Below the pieces are notes generated by a model. The model did no database searches. It was not told where the DNA came from and was given only the letters and a program-made list of their open reading frames with translations. From Rhabdornis inornatus (taxonomy: Eukaryota; Chordata; Aves; Passeriformes; Rhabdornithidae), in assembly GCA_013397075.1 (NCBI GenBank), contig VWZS01007474.1:596791-660790 (forward strand): a stretch of 64,000 bases of DNA, read 5' to 3'. This document shows positions 9,201 through 21,242 of this stretch, piece after piece. Position 1 is the first letter of the stretch. Every line of letters starts with the position of its first letter. The position numbers were made by a program, and so were the translations under genes.

Positions 9201-12200
9201 CCCACTCACCATCCCCGAAGCAGCCTTTGTCACCTCTTTGCTCCAGCTGGGTTGGATGTGACAAGCCACCAATTGGGTGTGTTGTCACATCTCAGGGTGA
9301 CGCACCGCACCCCCGCCAGGAAAATTACAGAGCGGCCGCTCTGCCGGCGCTGCTGCTCTCTGCAGTAATTACTGCTTTTCCAGAGGGCTCTAATTGCTGC
9401 AAGATGCAAACTCGCCCGAGCCACCGGCGGGCCTGACACGGCCACTCACTGCTTGTCCTCTGTGTCCATCTCCTCCTGAACTTGGAGCATCAGAGCAGGG
9501 GATGCACGGTGGATCCCCCAGCACAGTCATCACCACAGTGCCTCTTGCCATTCCTGAACCAGCCACTGCCACCAGCCACCACCAGCCCCTTCTCCCAGAT
9601 GTTTCCCTGCCTCCTACCTCCCTTTCCCTCGCTGGCATTCCCATGGGATGCGTCCGGCACCCCCAAGCTCCCCCTCCCTCCCTGACCTGCTCTATTTTTC
9701 CAGCCTGCACTCAATAACAGCTAAATAATTGAATCTGCTCAGCAGCCAAAGATTTGGTTTGAATTTTATTGGAATTTTAAATTGTTTTGTTTCTTCAATG
9801 TTTTATTACTGTAAATGGAAAACACATCGCCCACAGTAATAATCCGATGGCTTTTTATATTACTGTGAGCTTCTGCTTGGAGCATTATTGGAAAGCCAGG
9901 CAGAGAGGAGACCCTGGCTAATGGCAGCACGGGCTTATGAGATTATGCCTCCATCTAAACAACTTTTTACTTTAGCAAATTGGCCACCAAACCCAGTCCC
10001 AGACACAGAAGTAAATCCCAGACCCCGCTGGGGCCACGGTCCAGGATAAATCTCGGTTTATGGAGCAGGGAGCTCCAGCCCTGCTGTGTCTGGAGCAGCA
10101 GGATGAGGCAAAATGTCTGACAGGGACAAGGGATGGCTGCAGGAGAGGTGGGAGAGATGGGAGAAACCCCTCCCAAAAGCCTCCTCAGACATGCCCACCT
10201 GCTGCCAGCATCACTCACATCCCCCACATCCCCAGCATCCCACACATCCAGCATTCCCTGCATCTCCCAAATTCCCCACATCCACAGTATTCCCTGCATC
10301 CCTTCAATCCCTGGTGTCCCCAGGGACCCCCACACCATGCCCAGCTGCAGCCACAGCCCACAAGGTCTAGGAAAAAAAAAAAGGAAGATGGGAAGAAAGC
10401 AGGGAAGGGAAGCTAACCAGGGTCTGCTTGGTTAAAGCAGTTGTGGGATTAAAATGGCACCAGGAAGGATGGCCAGGACCAGGAAGGAGAGGAATGATGC
10501 TCAGGACCAGGAAGGACATTCAGGAGCAGGAATAATGTTTAGAATCAGGAAGGACAGAGTGGATCCTCACTACCAGGAAGGATGCTCAGTACTGGGAAGG
10601 ATGCTCTGGACCAGGAAGGACAGGCTGGACACTCAGCACACAGAAGGAAGCTCCACTCTGCTCCCACAGCCCAGGTGCCTGTGTGTCCCCCAGGCTGGTG
10701 CTGGAACAACATTCCTGGCTGAGTTCCCTCTTCCCTGGAGGAGGATGAGCACTGACAGCAGCAATTTGTGCCTTTAATTTCCAGACCATGAGACTGCACT
10801 ACCTGGCTCTGGAAGGGGATGGGGAGCAGGATGTTTGGGTGCACAGAAGGAACAATTTGGGGAACAGTCCTGAGCAAGGACTCCTCAGAGAGAAGCCAAA
10901 TGGGAATGTGGCAGGACACGGCACCTCGGTGGTTAACAGCAGCACCAAGACACGTGCTGCTCCCTCCCTCCCCCCCATTCCTTCCGAGATAAGATGGGAC
11001 AATCCTTATTTTTACACATCGAAGGCGCTACAATGTTTTGCAATAAATGAAAGAAGTAATCTTGGCAGGGAATCTTTATAAAGCTGCCTAAGGCAACGTG
11101 TGGCTGGAAGCTTCCCTGCGCCGGGGATGGGCCTTGCCTTCCCTGGGTCCCAAAGGAAAATGCTTTTCACCCTTTTTTCAAATGGGAAAAAAGCTGCAGT
11201 GGAGGGCTCAACCCCAAAAAAGCAGCTCAAGGAAAGTGTCTGCCTCAGCTCTGTCTTCATATGGACCATTGCCACATTCACCCTGGGAAGGGGAATTTTC
11301 CTGGAGCCCTGAGCATCCTACCCAACCTCACCCTCCCTGCTCATCCTCACCTTCCATCCCTGTCCTGCCCTGCCCCTCTTCCAGAATAGCACTGGCATTT
11401 CCAGCCCTGAGCTCCTGCCTTGTTCCTGCCCGGCCTCTCTGAGCCAGCAGGGCAGAAGGGCAGCAATTAGGCAGGATTTTTAATTGGCACAGGGGCAGGA
11501 GGGGCGGGAAGGGGAGCGATGCTGGGCGGAGGCAGGAGCACACTGGGGACCTGAGCAGCAGTGCCAATGGCTCTTATTAAAAAATAATAGTGCTGCAGCC
11601 TCCAAATGAACTAAATTCTGCAAGAGCAGAGAGCTTGTCCCCAGCTTTGGGACGAGGATCCCTGTTCCCCTTGCAGCAAAGCGATCCCAGTGCCTTCAAA
11701 GCTTCAAAAAGCATAAAAAATCCCCTTTCTCTCTGCCTGCCACACTGGGAACAGATTTTGTAAGAGCTAAACCCTAAATATTTGCAAAACACTTGGAAGA
11801 AACCTCAATATTTGGAAAACACTTGGAACAAAACAAACAAAAGCTGCTACATTTAACGAAACAAGACAGTCCTTCAAGTTTTGGGTCTGTGCCCCAAGTA
11901 GCAAAGCTGCCTGGCAGGATCTGGCTGCCCTGGAGAGCAAAGCCTGGCACAGCTGGCCCATGGAGCCGGTGACTCAAGGGCAGGGCAGATTCCAGGGGGT
12001 CCCAGATGGAATCTGGGGGGTGACTGGGGGATGCTGCCTTGCCCAGACCATGGGTTGGCATGGCTGGTGTGTGGGCACAGCAGCCATGAGTCACCTGTGG
12101 TTTTCGGGTGCTGTCAGGCAGGGGGTCATGGGCACTGTGCCCCTTTTCCAGGCGGATTGGGTGGCTGCCACATCCTCCAGCCCTCGCACCCCACCCAGCA

Positions 12201-15200
12201 GTGGTTTCTATGGTGACAGTGTCCCCAGGATGGGTGGCACAGAGGCCACCACGCTGCTGTGGATGCCGTGGGGGTCCCTGTCCCCTCTTCCCCCGCTGAA
12301 GGGACAGCACCACCCCTGACCAGCACCCTGTACTGTCCCAAAATCGCTGCATCCCCACGGCACAGCCCCCACTGCGGGACCCCCTGGCTCCACAACGTGG
12401 AGCATCCCCAGTGCCAGGAGGCGAGACAAACACGCCCCGGCTCCGGGGGCTTAAATTAAACCAACTACAGCAATAATAGCGGGAGAAATCCATCTGAATA
12501 ACCGTAGGTGGCAAACCCCGCGCGGCAGCGCCGGAATCTGCAAAGACAACAAAATTCATGACAAAGCACAAAGGGAAGCGCCGGGCTCGCCGTCCCCAGA
12601 TATTCATCCGTTAACACGTTCCCTTTTTTAGGCTGACATGTCATTTCAGACGGGCCTTTCTTCCTCCCCTTTCTTCTCCCCCTCGTCGCGCGCGGCTCTG
12701 CCGAGGCGGCTGCTGAATTGGATCACCTCGGGGCGAGCACTTTATTATCTGCAGTCAAAGCGTCACCACAAATACCCGTCTACACACACACGTGTCACTT
12801 CCCATTTGTCTCCTCCACGAGGTATTAGCGCGGCACCGGCGCCGTGCTCTGTGCCACGCTGGCCGCTGTGCCACCACAGACACCGTGCCAACGTGTGAGG
12901 ATGTCTTGGTGCCACCCCAAAGCCACGCTGGTACTGTCCCAGGGCCACCCCAGTGTCACCCCAAAGCCATCCTGATGCTGCCCCAGTGTCACCCCAGTGC
13001 CACCCTGACACTGTCCCAGTGTCACCCCAATGCCATCCTGATACTGTCCCAGCGCCACCCCAGTGTCACCCCAAAGCCATCCTGACACTGTCCCAGTGCC
13101 ACCCCAGTGTCACCCCAATGCCATCCTGATACTGCCTCAGAGTCACCCCAGTGTCACCCCAAAGCCATCCTGACACTGTCCCAGTGCTACCCCAGNCCAG
13201 TGTCAGCCCAGTGCCACCTCAATGCCATCCTGATACTGTACCAGTGTCACCCCAAAGCCATCTGATACTGTCTCAGTGTCAGCCCAGTGCCACCCCAAAG
13301 CCATCTGATCCTGTCCCAGTGTCAGCCCAGCGCCATCCTGATGCTGCCACCCTCACGATGCTCAAGTGCCAGCCCAGCACCACCGTGATGCTGCCACAAT
13401 ACTGATGCTGTCACCCAACACTACCCAAGCACAGCCCTGAGGCCACCCCAACACAATTGCTATTCCAATGCCACCCATCGGAAGCCAATGGAGCCCTAAA
13501 GCCACCCCAAAGGCACCCTGAGGCCACCCCAACACAATCAACACTCCAATGCCATGCCAGTGCCACTTTTCAGAAGCCCTGATGCCATCCTAATGCCATT
13601 TCACAGAGCCTGAGGGACCCTGGGACGAGGAGGGGACCCCATCACCTCTGTTGGCCCTGCAGCTCCTCCCTGATCCCTCTGCTCACTCATCCACAGCCAA
13701 TTAATATTTCAATTAATTTAAGACACAGGTTCTGTACCTGCCGAGGGGAGCAATGTGGGCACCCCCAAAGCAGGGTGCCCTACCCTAAGGTCTGCCAGTG
13801 CCCATGAACCTGCTCTGTGGCCAATGGACCATCACAATCCTGGGAAGTTTGGACACAAACCAAACCTTCTCGTGTGCTGCACCATTACCAGCCAATCCCA
13901 CCCTAAATCCAGGGCTCTGACCTGGTGGGAGATGGGCACTGAGCAGCCCCACCTCACCCTCCATCCTCACATGTGACCAATGGAAAAGTGTTTTTGCAGC
14001 AATTCCTGGCAGGGAAAGTGCAAGTCAACAGCACATTTTGGGCCCAGCAGTTAATTGAACTCCTTTTTATGGCACGTATATAAATACACAGAACCATCAT
14101 TAACCGATCCCTTCCAGAAACTGAAAATGAAAGAATTAATCTTACTTCACTCATGTGTAACCCCTCATGAAATTAAAATGATATTTTATGGGTGTGTACA
14201 AAAGCAAAGCCTCGCTGCAGCCACTCTAATGAAAATGCCCTTGGAACAAGCAGAATTGGGTAACGAGAAGCCATTAAATGGGGCCTCATCCTGCGTGCAA
14301 TTAATGGGTTTATCACCCATGAGAGTGCCCACAGGTGCAGGGAGAGCTGTGGGTGACCCTGGAGCTGAGTCCCTGGCATGGAGCCCTGCCCATCACCTCT
14401 CATTAAGGCCATACCCTTGTTAGTGTTTTAATACCCAGATGGGCCCTGGGAGGGTTTGTGCCATCCCCAAAGAGCCATTTATCACACTGTCCCAGTGGGG
14501 CCAAGGTGACAGCTCCCATGGGACCCCCAGCATGGAGGATGTGAATGGTGAAAGAATCCTCAGGATGGTTTGGGTTGCAGGGACCTTAAAGCTCATCCAG
14601 TCCCACTCCTGCCATGGACAGGGACGCCTTCCACCATCCCAGGTTGCTCCAAGCCCTGTCCAACCTGGCCTTGGGCACTTCCAGAGATGGGGCAGCCACA
14701 GCTTCTCTGGGCACCCTGTGCCAGGGCCTCACCTCCCTCACAGGGAAATATTTTTTTTCCCAAAATCCCACCTATCCCTGCCCTCTGGCAGCATGAGGCC
14801 ATGCCCACTCATCCTGATATTTCACAGTCTTGTAAATAATCCTTGTCCATCCTTCTTTTAGGCCATGGAGGATGCTGATGAGGTTCAGCTCTGTGAACTC
14901 CCCATGGCTGCCAGCCCCTTTAGGGGGACACACATCCTGCTCCCTGCCACACTCCCAGCCCCAGACTGGCTGGAGGAGGGAACATGGAAAGTAATATTTC
15001 ATTAAATATCATCCACTGCTCTGTGGCTGCTGAGAGTGGGAACAGCAAAGAGTTTGGCCAAGCTGAGAGGGGCATTATTTGATTTATAATTTAAATAAAG
15101 CTCAGGATTCCTGTAATGTGCCCAGGATAAAATCAAAAGGGACCAGGCTGCTGGAGTTAATTGGATGTGATATTTTCCTGAGGATGTTTCTTCTCCACAG

Positions 15201-17876
15201 GCTCCTGCTCCTCTGCTGGAGGCAGGAGGCACAGGCAGGGCTGGAAGGGCTCTGGCACCTTCCTGCATTCTCCTCCCGGCATGCCAGGCTGGTTCCTACA
15301 GAACAGCCTTGGGAATACTGCTGATAACAGCAGCAGCTTTATCAGGATGAATTTTTTGGGATGCTCCGGGCCTGCTGGGATGCAGCCACACCGATGTGGG
15401 GGGCACAGAGGTGGGGGACAACAACCAGCAGGAAAGGCCAGGGGCAGAACCAGGGGTGAAGGCACCAGCAGCTCCCTGCATGGGCAGGAAAATGAGTCAG
15501 CTCACCTTTTACGTGAAATTAATACCAAAATTAATCAGCGGCGCGGGCAGGATAATAGGATTTCACAGTGGTGCCGGGCCAGACGGCCAATGTGCCGAGA
15601 GCCAGACTCATTTAATATCGACAGAAACAATGCCAGAGGACAGAAATAAGACCCATAAAGATAATTACTGAGATACTCAGGAGCAAATTAAGTAATCAGA
15701 GGCACTTCTAAATTGCGCCTGGTTTGAAGAGCGCGCTCTCCGTGCCGATTCCCCACGCCCGCGTTCCAGTGGCAACGGGAGCTCAGCTCCCAGCCCCTCC
15801 ACCCTGCTTCCCACAGGTGCCATAAATAAGGGAGGGAAAATTGTATTCCAAGCCAGATGCGTGGCCCTGGATGTCACCTGCAATTTAATTTGTGCTGGCA
15901 GGAGGCAGAGAGGAGCGAGACGTGCCGGATTTGCCCATAATGAGCGGAAACACACGAGCAGCTAAACTTTGATTAAGGTGACCTGGCTGGTGGCAGCTGG
16001 TGGTGAATGTGGTGTGGGGGTCCAGGTGTGAGCTGGGCTGCTGCCACCCATCCCGAGGCACACAAGTCTCTTGGAGATCTCAGGTGAGCACGGTCCTGCC
16101 TGAGGGATGGGGTGAGACCAGTCAAAAACTCTGTCTCCTGGGTACCCCGCACCTGCCAGGGTCTGGGGTGGGGTCAAACTTCTGCCCTCATCCCACTGGC
16201 ACAACTCCAGGAGCGTCATGTCCCTGGGGCTGGGACCCTCCCAGGACACAGGCAGCTGTATCCAGGAGCATCCCTCACACCCACAGCACCATATGTGACA
16301 CCACATAAGGGCTCCTGCTTCCCAAACCTCCTTATTTCAGCACCTATAGCAGGGTGGGAAATGCTAGAAAGCACCAACCCCCCCAGCAGGAAGATGGCTC
16401 TGGGTTCTGTTCATAAGCTCTGAGCTGCATCCAGGGAATGCCGTGGGGACCAGCAGGTGTATCCTGACCTCAGGATCACAATGAGCTCACACAGACATTC
16501 TAGATGCTGAACACCTCCAGAAAACCCAGTCAGGCTCACCCTGCCCATGGGTCTCCGACCATGTGGGCATGGCTGAGCTCATCATTCCATGGCAACGAGG
16601 TGCTCCGGGAGCCAGACACCTCTCTCCAGCCCTGTGCCGTCGCGATGCTCAGGCGTGATGGATTATGAATAATTTTACAAGAGCAACATCCTTTTTCTTT
16701 CCAAACACCAATAAGGAGAAGGTACCACATGCTCCAGTGCAGTGCAAGCTGCACTGTGACACCTGGGTGCCCAAAACCCCACCTCTGGCCTGGGTGTCCC
16801 ATTCCCTGTGCTGGCCACAAAAATAATGGAATCCAGAATGGTTTGTGTTGGAAGCGATCTTAAAGATCATCCACTTCCCCCTCCTGCCATGGGCAGGCAC
16901 ACCTGCTCCAAGCCCTGTCCAACCTGGCTGTGAACACTTCCACAGATAAGTTTCAGGATAAAAGAACTTTCAGGGATAAAATAACTTCCAAGGATAAATA
17001 ACCCTCCTGGCTGGCAGTGCAATGCTGAAGTGATGCCGGGGGTCCCCAGGGAGGCTTAGCATCATCAAAAATCCGTGCCCAGCTTGCCCAAACCCCATGC
17101 CCAGCTCACCTGGCTGCTCAGGTGCCCAGGTAGAGAGGAAAAAAAGTCTATGGGAAAATCCAGCTCATTAAACAAACACCCAGGGGCTGTCACAGCCTAA
17201 CAAGCAGAGCTTTAGCAGCTGATTTGTCTTCAGCCAGCAATGTTTAAAAATCCAACTGAGACCAGCAGAAAAATATCCACTCCCCTCTTTAAAACACACA
17301 TTCATCACTTGAGAATCTTAATGCGTCTTTCCCAGCCAGGGAGGTCAAACACGCCTGCCTAAAGCAGGCTCATTAAATATACATTTAATCACGGTTTGGA
17401 TTGAGAGACAAAGGCTGGGAGAGACAGGTGCTTTGCTGGAGTGACCTTTTGGATCCCATTTTAATGTAACTAGTTTACAGCTTATCTGAAAGGCCAGCTC
17501 CTGGGGAAGGCGAGCTGTGGCAAAACGGGGAAAGTAATTAGGGGGGGAAGGGCCGGGGAGGTTTGGGGGGCCGACCGCGCCGTCCTCTGCCGCCACCACG
17601 CTTCCCAGGCAGCTCTGCAACATTTGCTGAAGTTGGACTTATCAACCACAGAACCCAATTTAATTTGCTTATCTTGGCTCCTTCCTCCCCCTCTCCTCCC
17701 CGCTTCTCCTGCTCTTTTTAATTATCAGTTAAATAAATGTCTTTTTCAATAAGGGAAACAGCATCAAAGCGGGCGCCCGCCCTCGGGCACTTACACTTGC
17801 GTGGCTCCAGCGCCTTGTTGGGGCAGGGGAGGTGCTGGGCTGGGGGGTTCTGGGTCCTCTGCAGGCAGGCCAGCAT
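6225..17876 (-). CDS. FAM222A: FAM222A (aggregatin), two coding exons, complete protein
   Basis: The coding sequence joins 17876-17795 to 7438-6225 on the minus strand and gives about 431 residues (human about 452). The ATG at 17874-17876 has A at -3. The first exon encodes MLACLQRTQN...LEPRK plus one base, followed by the donor GTAAG. The second exon follows the acceptor TTTTGCTCCCACAG; the split codon TGC (Cys) is restored and the frame runs ETAP-MHSPRYPSPAELDAYAQKV to VYR-TAA. Conserved family blocks are visible: an N-terminal block (PSPAELDAYAQKVANSPL, KIFPTNIRVPQHKHL, NGYDTTGQRYSPYP) and a C-terminal block (SSSLQSLEYLINDI, PPCIKEQMLGKGYE, LLDHQHAHIRLPVYR). Between them lies Ala/Gly/Pro/Gln-rich low-complexity sequence with a KQQQQ run and a Gly run. 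I see no membrane segment, signal peptide or enzyme motif. The human protein is reported to accumulate in amyloid plaques and to bind amyloid-beta; its normal role is poorly known. The gene is convergent with TRPV4, as in human. Confidence 0.95.
8085..8122 (+). repeat. CA-rich microsatellite
   Basis: Interrupted (CA)n with CACT and CAGG breaks, in the FAM222A intron. Confidence 0.85.
8876..8908 (+). repeat. Short GGCAC/GGCAT pentamer tract
   Basis: About six pentamers of the type GGCAC in an otherwise ordinary intronic stretch. Confidence 0.6.
9715..9990. other. AT-rich low-repeat island in the FAM222A intron
   Basis: Sharp fall in GC against the flanks. It contains several TAAT, ATTTTA and TTTATTACTG words; a TATTACTGTRA word occurs twice (about 9804 and 9858). 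There is no open frame of note. It looks like a conserved non-coding element, but that is an inference needing alignment. Confidence 0.4.
10195..10325 (+). repeat. Degenerate CATCCC/CACATC tract
   Basis: Loose repetition of CCCCACATCC, CAGCATCCC and CCCTGCATC words with a period near 12-20 bases. No clean unit is present. Confidence 0.6.
10459..10655 (+). repeat. Minisatellite built on a CCAGGAAGGA core
   Basis: About nine diverged units sharing ACCAGGAAGGA followed by ATGCTCAG-like sequence, with spacing mostly 19-28 bases. Indels blur the period, so the array is old. Confidence 0.8.
12915..13560 (+). repeat. Minisatellite with an 11-bp register
   Basis: From 12915 to 13189 there are 25 consecutive 11-mers without a single indel. 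They fall into three families: CCCCAAAGCCA, TCCTGACACTG and YCCCAGTGYCA. Their order gives 33-, 44- and 55-bp higher periods. A one-base N sits at 13196. Beyond it the 11-mers continue with occasional 10-mers to about 13400, then decay into Pro-codon-like CCACCCCAA words up to about 13560. Confidence 0.93.
14552..14800 (-). mobile_element. CR1 LINE 3' fragment
   Basis: Minus-strand copy. Diagnostic reverse-complement words are present: GGACCTTAAAGCTCATCCAGT, CACTCCTGCCATGGACAGGG, TTGCTCCAAGCCCTGTCCAA and GGGCAGCCACAGCTTCTCTGGG-like sequence. Only the 3' part is present, as usual for 5'-truncated CR1, so there is no intact ORF2. The boundary at the high-coordinate end is approximate. Confidence 0.88.
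16826..16950 (-). mobile_element. CR1 LINE 3' fragment (short)
   Basis: Minus-strand fragment with AATGGTTTGTGTTGGAAG, GATCTTAAAGATCATCCA and CTCCAAGCCCTGTCCAACCT words in the order typical of the CR1 3' end. About 125 bases remain. Confidence 0.88.
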
Positions 17877-17913
17877 GGTCTGGGCTTCTCTGCGGGCGCT
17901 GCCGCCCCGCACC
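17795..17913 (-). CDS. FAM222A: FAM222A small first coding exon
   Basis: Minus-strand exon with acceptor CTCTCTCGCAG ending at 17914 and donor GTAAG beginning at 17794. The first 37 bases are 5' UTR. Translation starts at 17876 and gives 27 codons plus one base. The peptide start MLACLQRTQN is the characteristic FAM222A N terminus. A true acceptor upstream of the start codon means that at least one more 5' UTR exon lies at higher coordinates, and it is not located with confidence. Skipping this exon would leave only the internal Met of MHSPRYP (7424), giving a 399-residue product. Confidence 0.93.
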
Positions 17914-19071
17914 CTGCGAGAGAGGAGACACACGGTGAGCCAGGGACCCGCCACCCCTGCCACCACCACCCGGCAGGAGCTCCCCAGCACTCAGTGCCTT
18001 TGCTCCTCTGGAGATAAACAACTAACTCTGAAAGCCTGAAATGAATAGGGATGTATATAAAATAAATATGAGGGTCTCAGCAGGTGGTTTGTGCTTCCTG
18101 CAGAGCTTTGTGCTCTTCCCACTGGGAATGTGGCAGAGCTGTGGCGCCGTGGCAGTGCCAGACCGCTCTGCTGGTGTGCCAGCCAGTGCCTCCTGGCACG
18201 GAGTGACCCCAGCCAAGGCTGGGGAAAGACAGTGTTAACATCCCACTGGGGTCCTGAGATCTGTCGCCAGCTCCCAGCTGGCATCAAAATCTGCTCGACA
18301 AAGCTGGAGGGGTCAGGCCAAAGTCATCGTCACCACGGTGCTGCTCATTGTACGTCCTTCCCCAGCCGCCACCGGGGCCCTGAGTTATAACCAGTTGCTG
18401 TTGACACCCTCCCACTGCTCTGGCTGGCACAGGCAGTGATATTCCCACTTGGAGAGGGCAGGGAGACATGGGCAGGAGCAGCAGAAAAGCAGGCGTGGTG
18501 CCCATCCACCAGTGTTTCAGCTCCTGTGCTGTTGCTCCCTGGCTGAACATTCATGGACAGCTGGAGGTCACAATTCACATCATGGATGGGTGTCAATGCT
18601 GGGTACATCACTCCATCTTCTCCGTTTGGAGGGGAATTGTGTCCTCCTGCAGCCACCCAGGATGCTTCCTGCATGTCCCAGTGCTGGCACCAGCGTGCAG
18701 GGGTGTGATGCAGTGGCCTCAGGCACATGGTGGCCTTGGGCAGGCACTGGCAGAGCCCGTGACCATCAGCACCAGGAAACAAAAGCATGGATGGACGCTC
18801 CCTGAGCTGTGCCTGGGGCTCTCCAAGCTCTGCTGGTTTAAATGTCACCCTTCAAAACACCTTCAGCCACCACAGGCGCAGACAACGGGACCTGCACTGC
18901 TCACTCCTGCTCTGTGCCCTCTACCAGCCAAGGGGTGCCAGCCTCTGGGATAATCCCCAGGATGGGATCCATGCACAGTGTCCATGCCTTAGCTGGGCTC
19001 ATCAGGCTCAGGGTCTCACCCTGACTCCCTCAGCAAACCAGGGACAAGGAGAGACTCGTCGGCAAAAGGTG

Positions 19072-19119
19072 TGAGGAAGAGGAGGAGGAGGAAAAGGAGG
19101 AGGAGGAGGAGGGGAGGAA
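19072..19119 (+). repeat. GGA/GAAG purine microsatellite
   Basis: Interrupted (GGA)n on the plus strand, polypyrimidine on the other. A similar tract occurs at 36687-36745. Confidence 0.88.
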
Positions 19120-19129
19120 GTCATCTAAT

Positions 19130-19620
19130 ACCGAGCAGGTGTCTGGAGAACCCAAATTGTGCTGTTTTCTCCTAATAATGAAGTATTCATGAGTAAAAGC
19201 CTTTTTCACTACTTTCTTAAGATACTAATTTCACAACAAGCGCCTTGTTACCATGCAATTATTCCAATCGTGCATTTCTCCCAGATTCCATCTGTCCTCG
19301 CGCTCTCTAAATGAAAGACAATCATGTAACCACCTTTCATTATTCACTATTTTACTTTCAGCAAAGGTACCCTGAAAGAAATGATTTCCTCTGAAAGGGA
19401 CTTTTATTCAGTTTCAAAACCAATTTTCTCCTATTACTGTCTTAAAAAAAAAAAAGGAGGGGGGCAGGGAGGTGTTTTTATTTCATGCATTACATATCCT
19501 TTGTTAACGCAGCTCACAGTAAAAGCAGCCGTATCCATTTTCTGGCTTCGATTTCTGGTAATTTTAAAATATGCCATTACAATCAGGCAGAAATTATACA
19601 ATTTGAAAAGAGAATGAAGT
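19130..19620. other. AT-rich low-repeat island, enhancer-like
   Basis: About 490 bases of balanced, non-repetitive AT-rich sequence with many TAAT, ATTA and CATGCAATTATT-type words (for example CTAATAATGAAGTATTCATGAG near 19173-19194). There is no usable reading frame. The composition is like that of ancient vertebrate conserved non-coding elements; conservation itself cannot be seen here. Confidence 0.4.
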
Positions 19621-20930
19621 GCTTCTTATTCAGAGCCTGAGCGCACTTGACTGCCAGGAGTTCTCCTCTCCCCGCCGGGACTCGGGGTTCATTACGCAGC
19701 CTCAGCTCCCCCGGCGCGTGCCCAGCGCCTGGATTTTCCATGATGGGAGCTGCCACCCTGACCTTGTCCCCGTCCCTGTCCCTGTCCTTGAGGGGTGGCC
19801 ATGGATCAAAGCACCCACAGCAGTGCAGGGGATGGGTGACAGCACTGTACCTGAGCCTGAGCTCCATGGTGACCTCAGGGCTGGCGTCCTGCTGGGTGTC
19901 ACCATCTGGCCGATTAGTGGCAGACGTCACCCGCTGCCTGCACTGAGGCAGCTCCTTAGGGGACACTGAGCTGTGTCCCTGGTGGACACGGGCAGCATGG
20001 GAAGCTCATGCTGCTGCCAGATGCGGATCGGGTCCCTGGTGGTCCCTGGGGCACGCAGGGCTGAGAGCGAGGAGAAAGCACCCAGGGTGCTTTCACCAAA
20101 CCCATGTGCGGGCACAGGGAGGGTGTGCGTGCAGCCTGGCACCCTGAGGGCCCAGCTGGCCCCTGGGGACACCCCCATGCGGCACAGGTTGTCTCCACCA
20201 CTGCTCTCTGCGCCCTGCCATGCACAGCCCAGCTCCCTCCTGGAGCCATCCCGACCCTGGGCACGGATCATCATCGGCAGCAGGCGGGGGAGGCGCGGGA
20301 GCCACACGCCAAACTGAATAAAGCCACCGATTAATTCAGACCCTGCTGCTGCCCCCGTCTCCCGGCGTCTCGCAGCCGAGATGATTTTTCCGACAGCTAC
20401 GCTGAGCCTCGCTCCACCTTCACAGGCACGCTCAGAACTGGGAAAGCTCCGGTGCCACAACCCCGGAACAGCGTCCATCTCTCCACCCCGGCACCCTGGC
20501 GGGTGCCCCAAGCCCCAGAAGGCCCGTGGGCGAGCGGGTGGGCGCTTGGCACAATGGGCATCTGTGCCACGGTGGCATTTTGCTAATGCTGCTCCGAAAA
20601 GCCCCTGAATCAGCTGATGGGAATTGGGCGCTGGGCTGTCCAACGCTTAGCGCCGGCTTAGTTAGCTCCATCTGCATTTGAACTAATTCCAATCAGCAGG
20701 ATCCGATTTAGTTCAAGCTGCTCTGGCTCTTTCGTGGCAGGGAAGGCAACACTCAGCAGTTTTGCTGGAACGCCCCCGGGTCCGCACAGCCTCTGCCCAG
20801 GCTGTGCCCATGGACCCACCATCACCCAGCACTGGGGCACAGGGTGAGTCCCACCACCAGTGGGGTCCCTTGGGGACATCTGGAGAAAGATCCCCCAGGA
20901 GCCCCCAGTCCCATATCCCACAACTCTGAT

Positions 20931-21105
20931 ATCATAGAATCACAGAATACTGGGATATTAAAGCCCATTCTGTTCCACTCCCTGCCACGCACAAGGATGT
21001 CTTCCAGTAGACCAGGTTGCTCCAAGCCCTGTCCAAAATGGCCTTGAACACCTCCAGGGATGGGGAAGCAACAATTCCATTCTTCCCCTCTCCCACCACT
21101 CCATC
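20931..21105 (-). mobile_element. CR1 LINE 3' fragment
   Basis: Minus-strand copy that begins with the CR1 terminal microsatellite (ATCATAGAATCACAGAAT) and continues with ATTAAAGCCCATTCTGTTCCA, AGGTTGCTCCAAGCCCTGTC and CCTCCAGGGATGGGGAAGCA. The element is 5'-truncated. Confidence 0.92.
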
Positions 21106-21242
21106 CTGCCCCACACCCAGCTAATCCATCTCGACATCGCACTATTTATAAGCCCAAGGTCTTTGTGACTTTAATAAAAAACACCACCCTCTATGTCTAA
21201 AGCCCCAGTGATGGGAGGGTTTGGCACCTCCTCTGACATCAG

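Larger units (their letters stand above)
7439..17794 (-). other. FAM222A: FAM222A intron between the two coding exons
   Basis: A 10,356-base intron with GT/AG ends. It holds AT-rich, low-repeat islands (about 7585-8070, 9715-9990, 12600-12800, 13980-14320, 15480-15760 and 17150-17480), two CR1 fragments, a CA-rich microsatellite and two minisatellites. I recognise no nested gene or RNA gene. The islands at 9715-9990 and 13980-14320 look most like conserved non-coding elements. Confidence 0.8.

Noticed and set aside
12915..13560. Possible CRISPR-like or spaced repeat array
   Set aside because: Units are contiguous 11-mers without spacers, in vertebrate DNA; it is a minisatellite.
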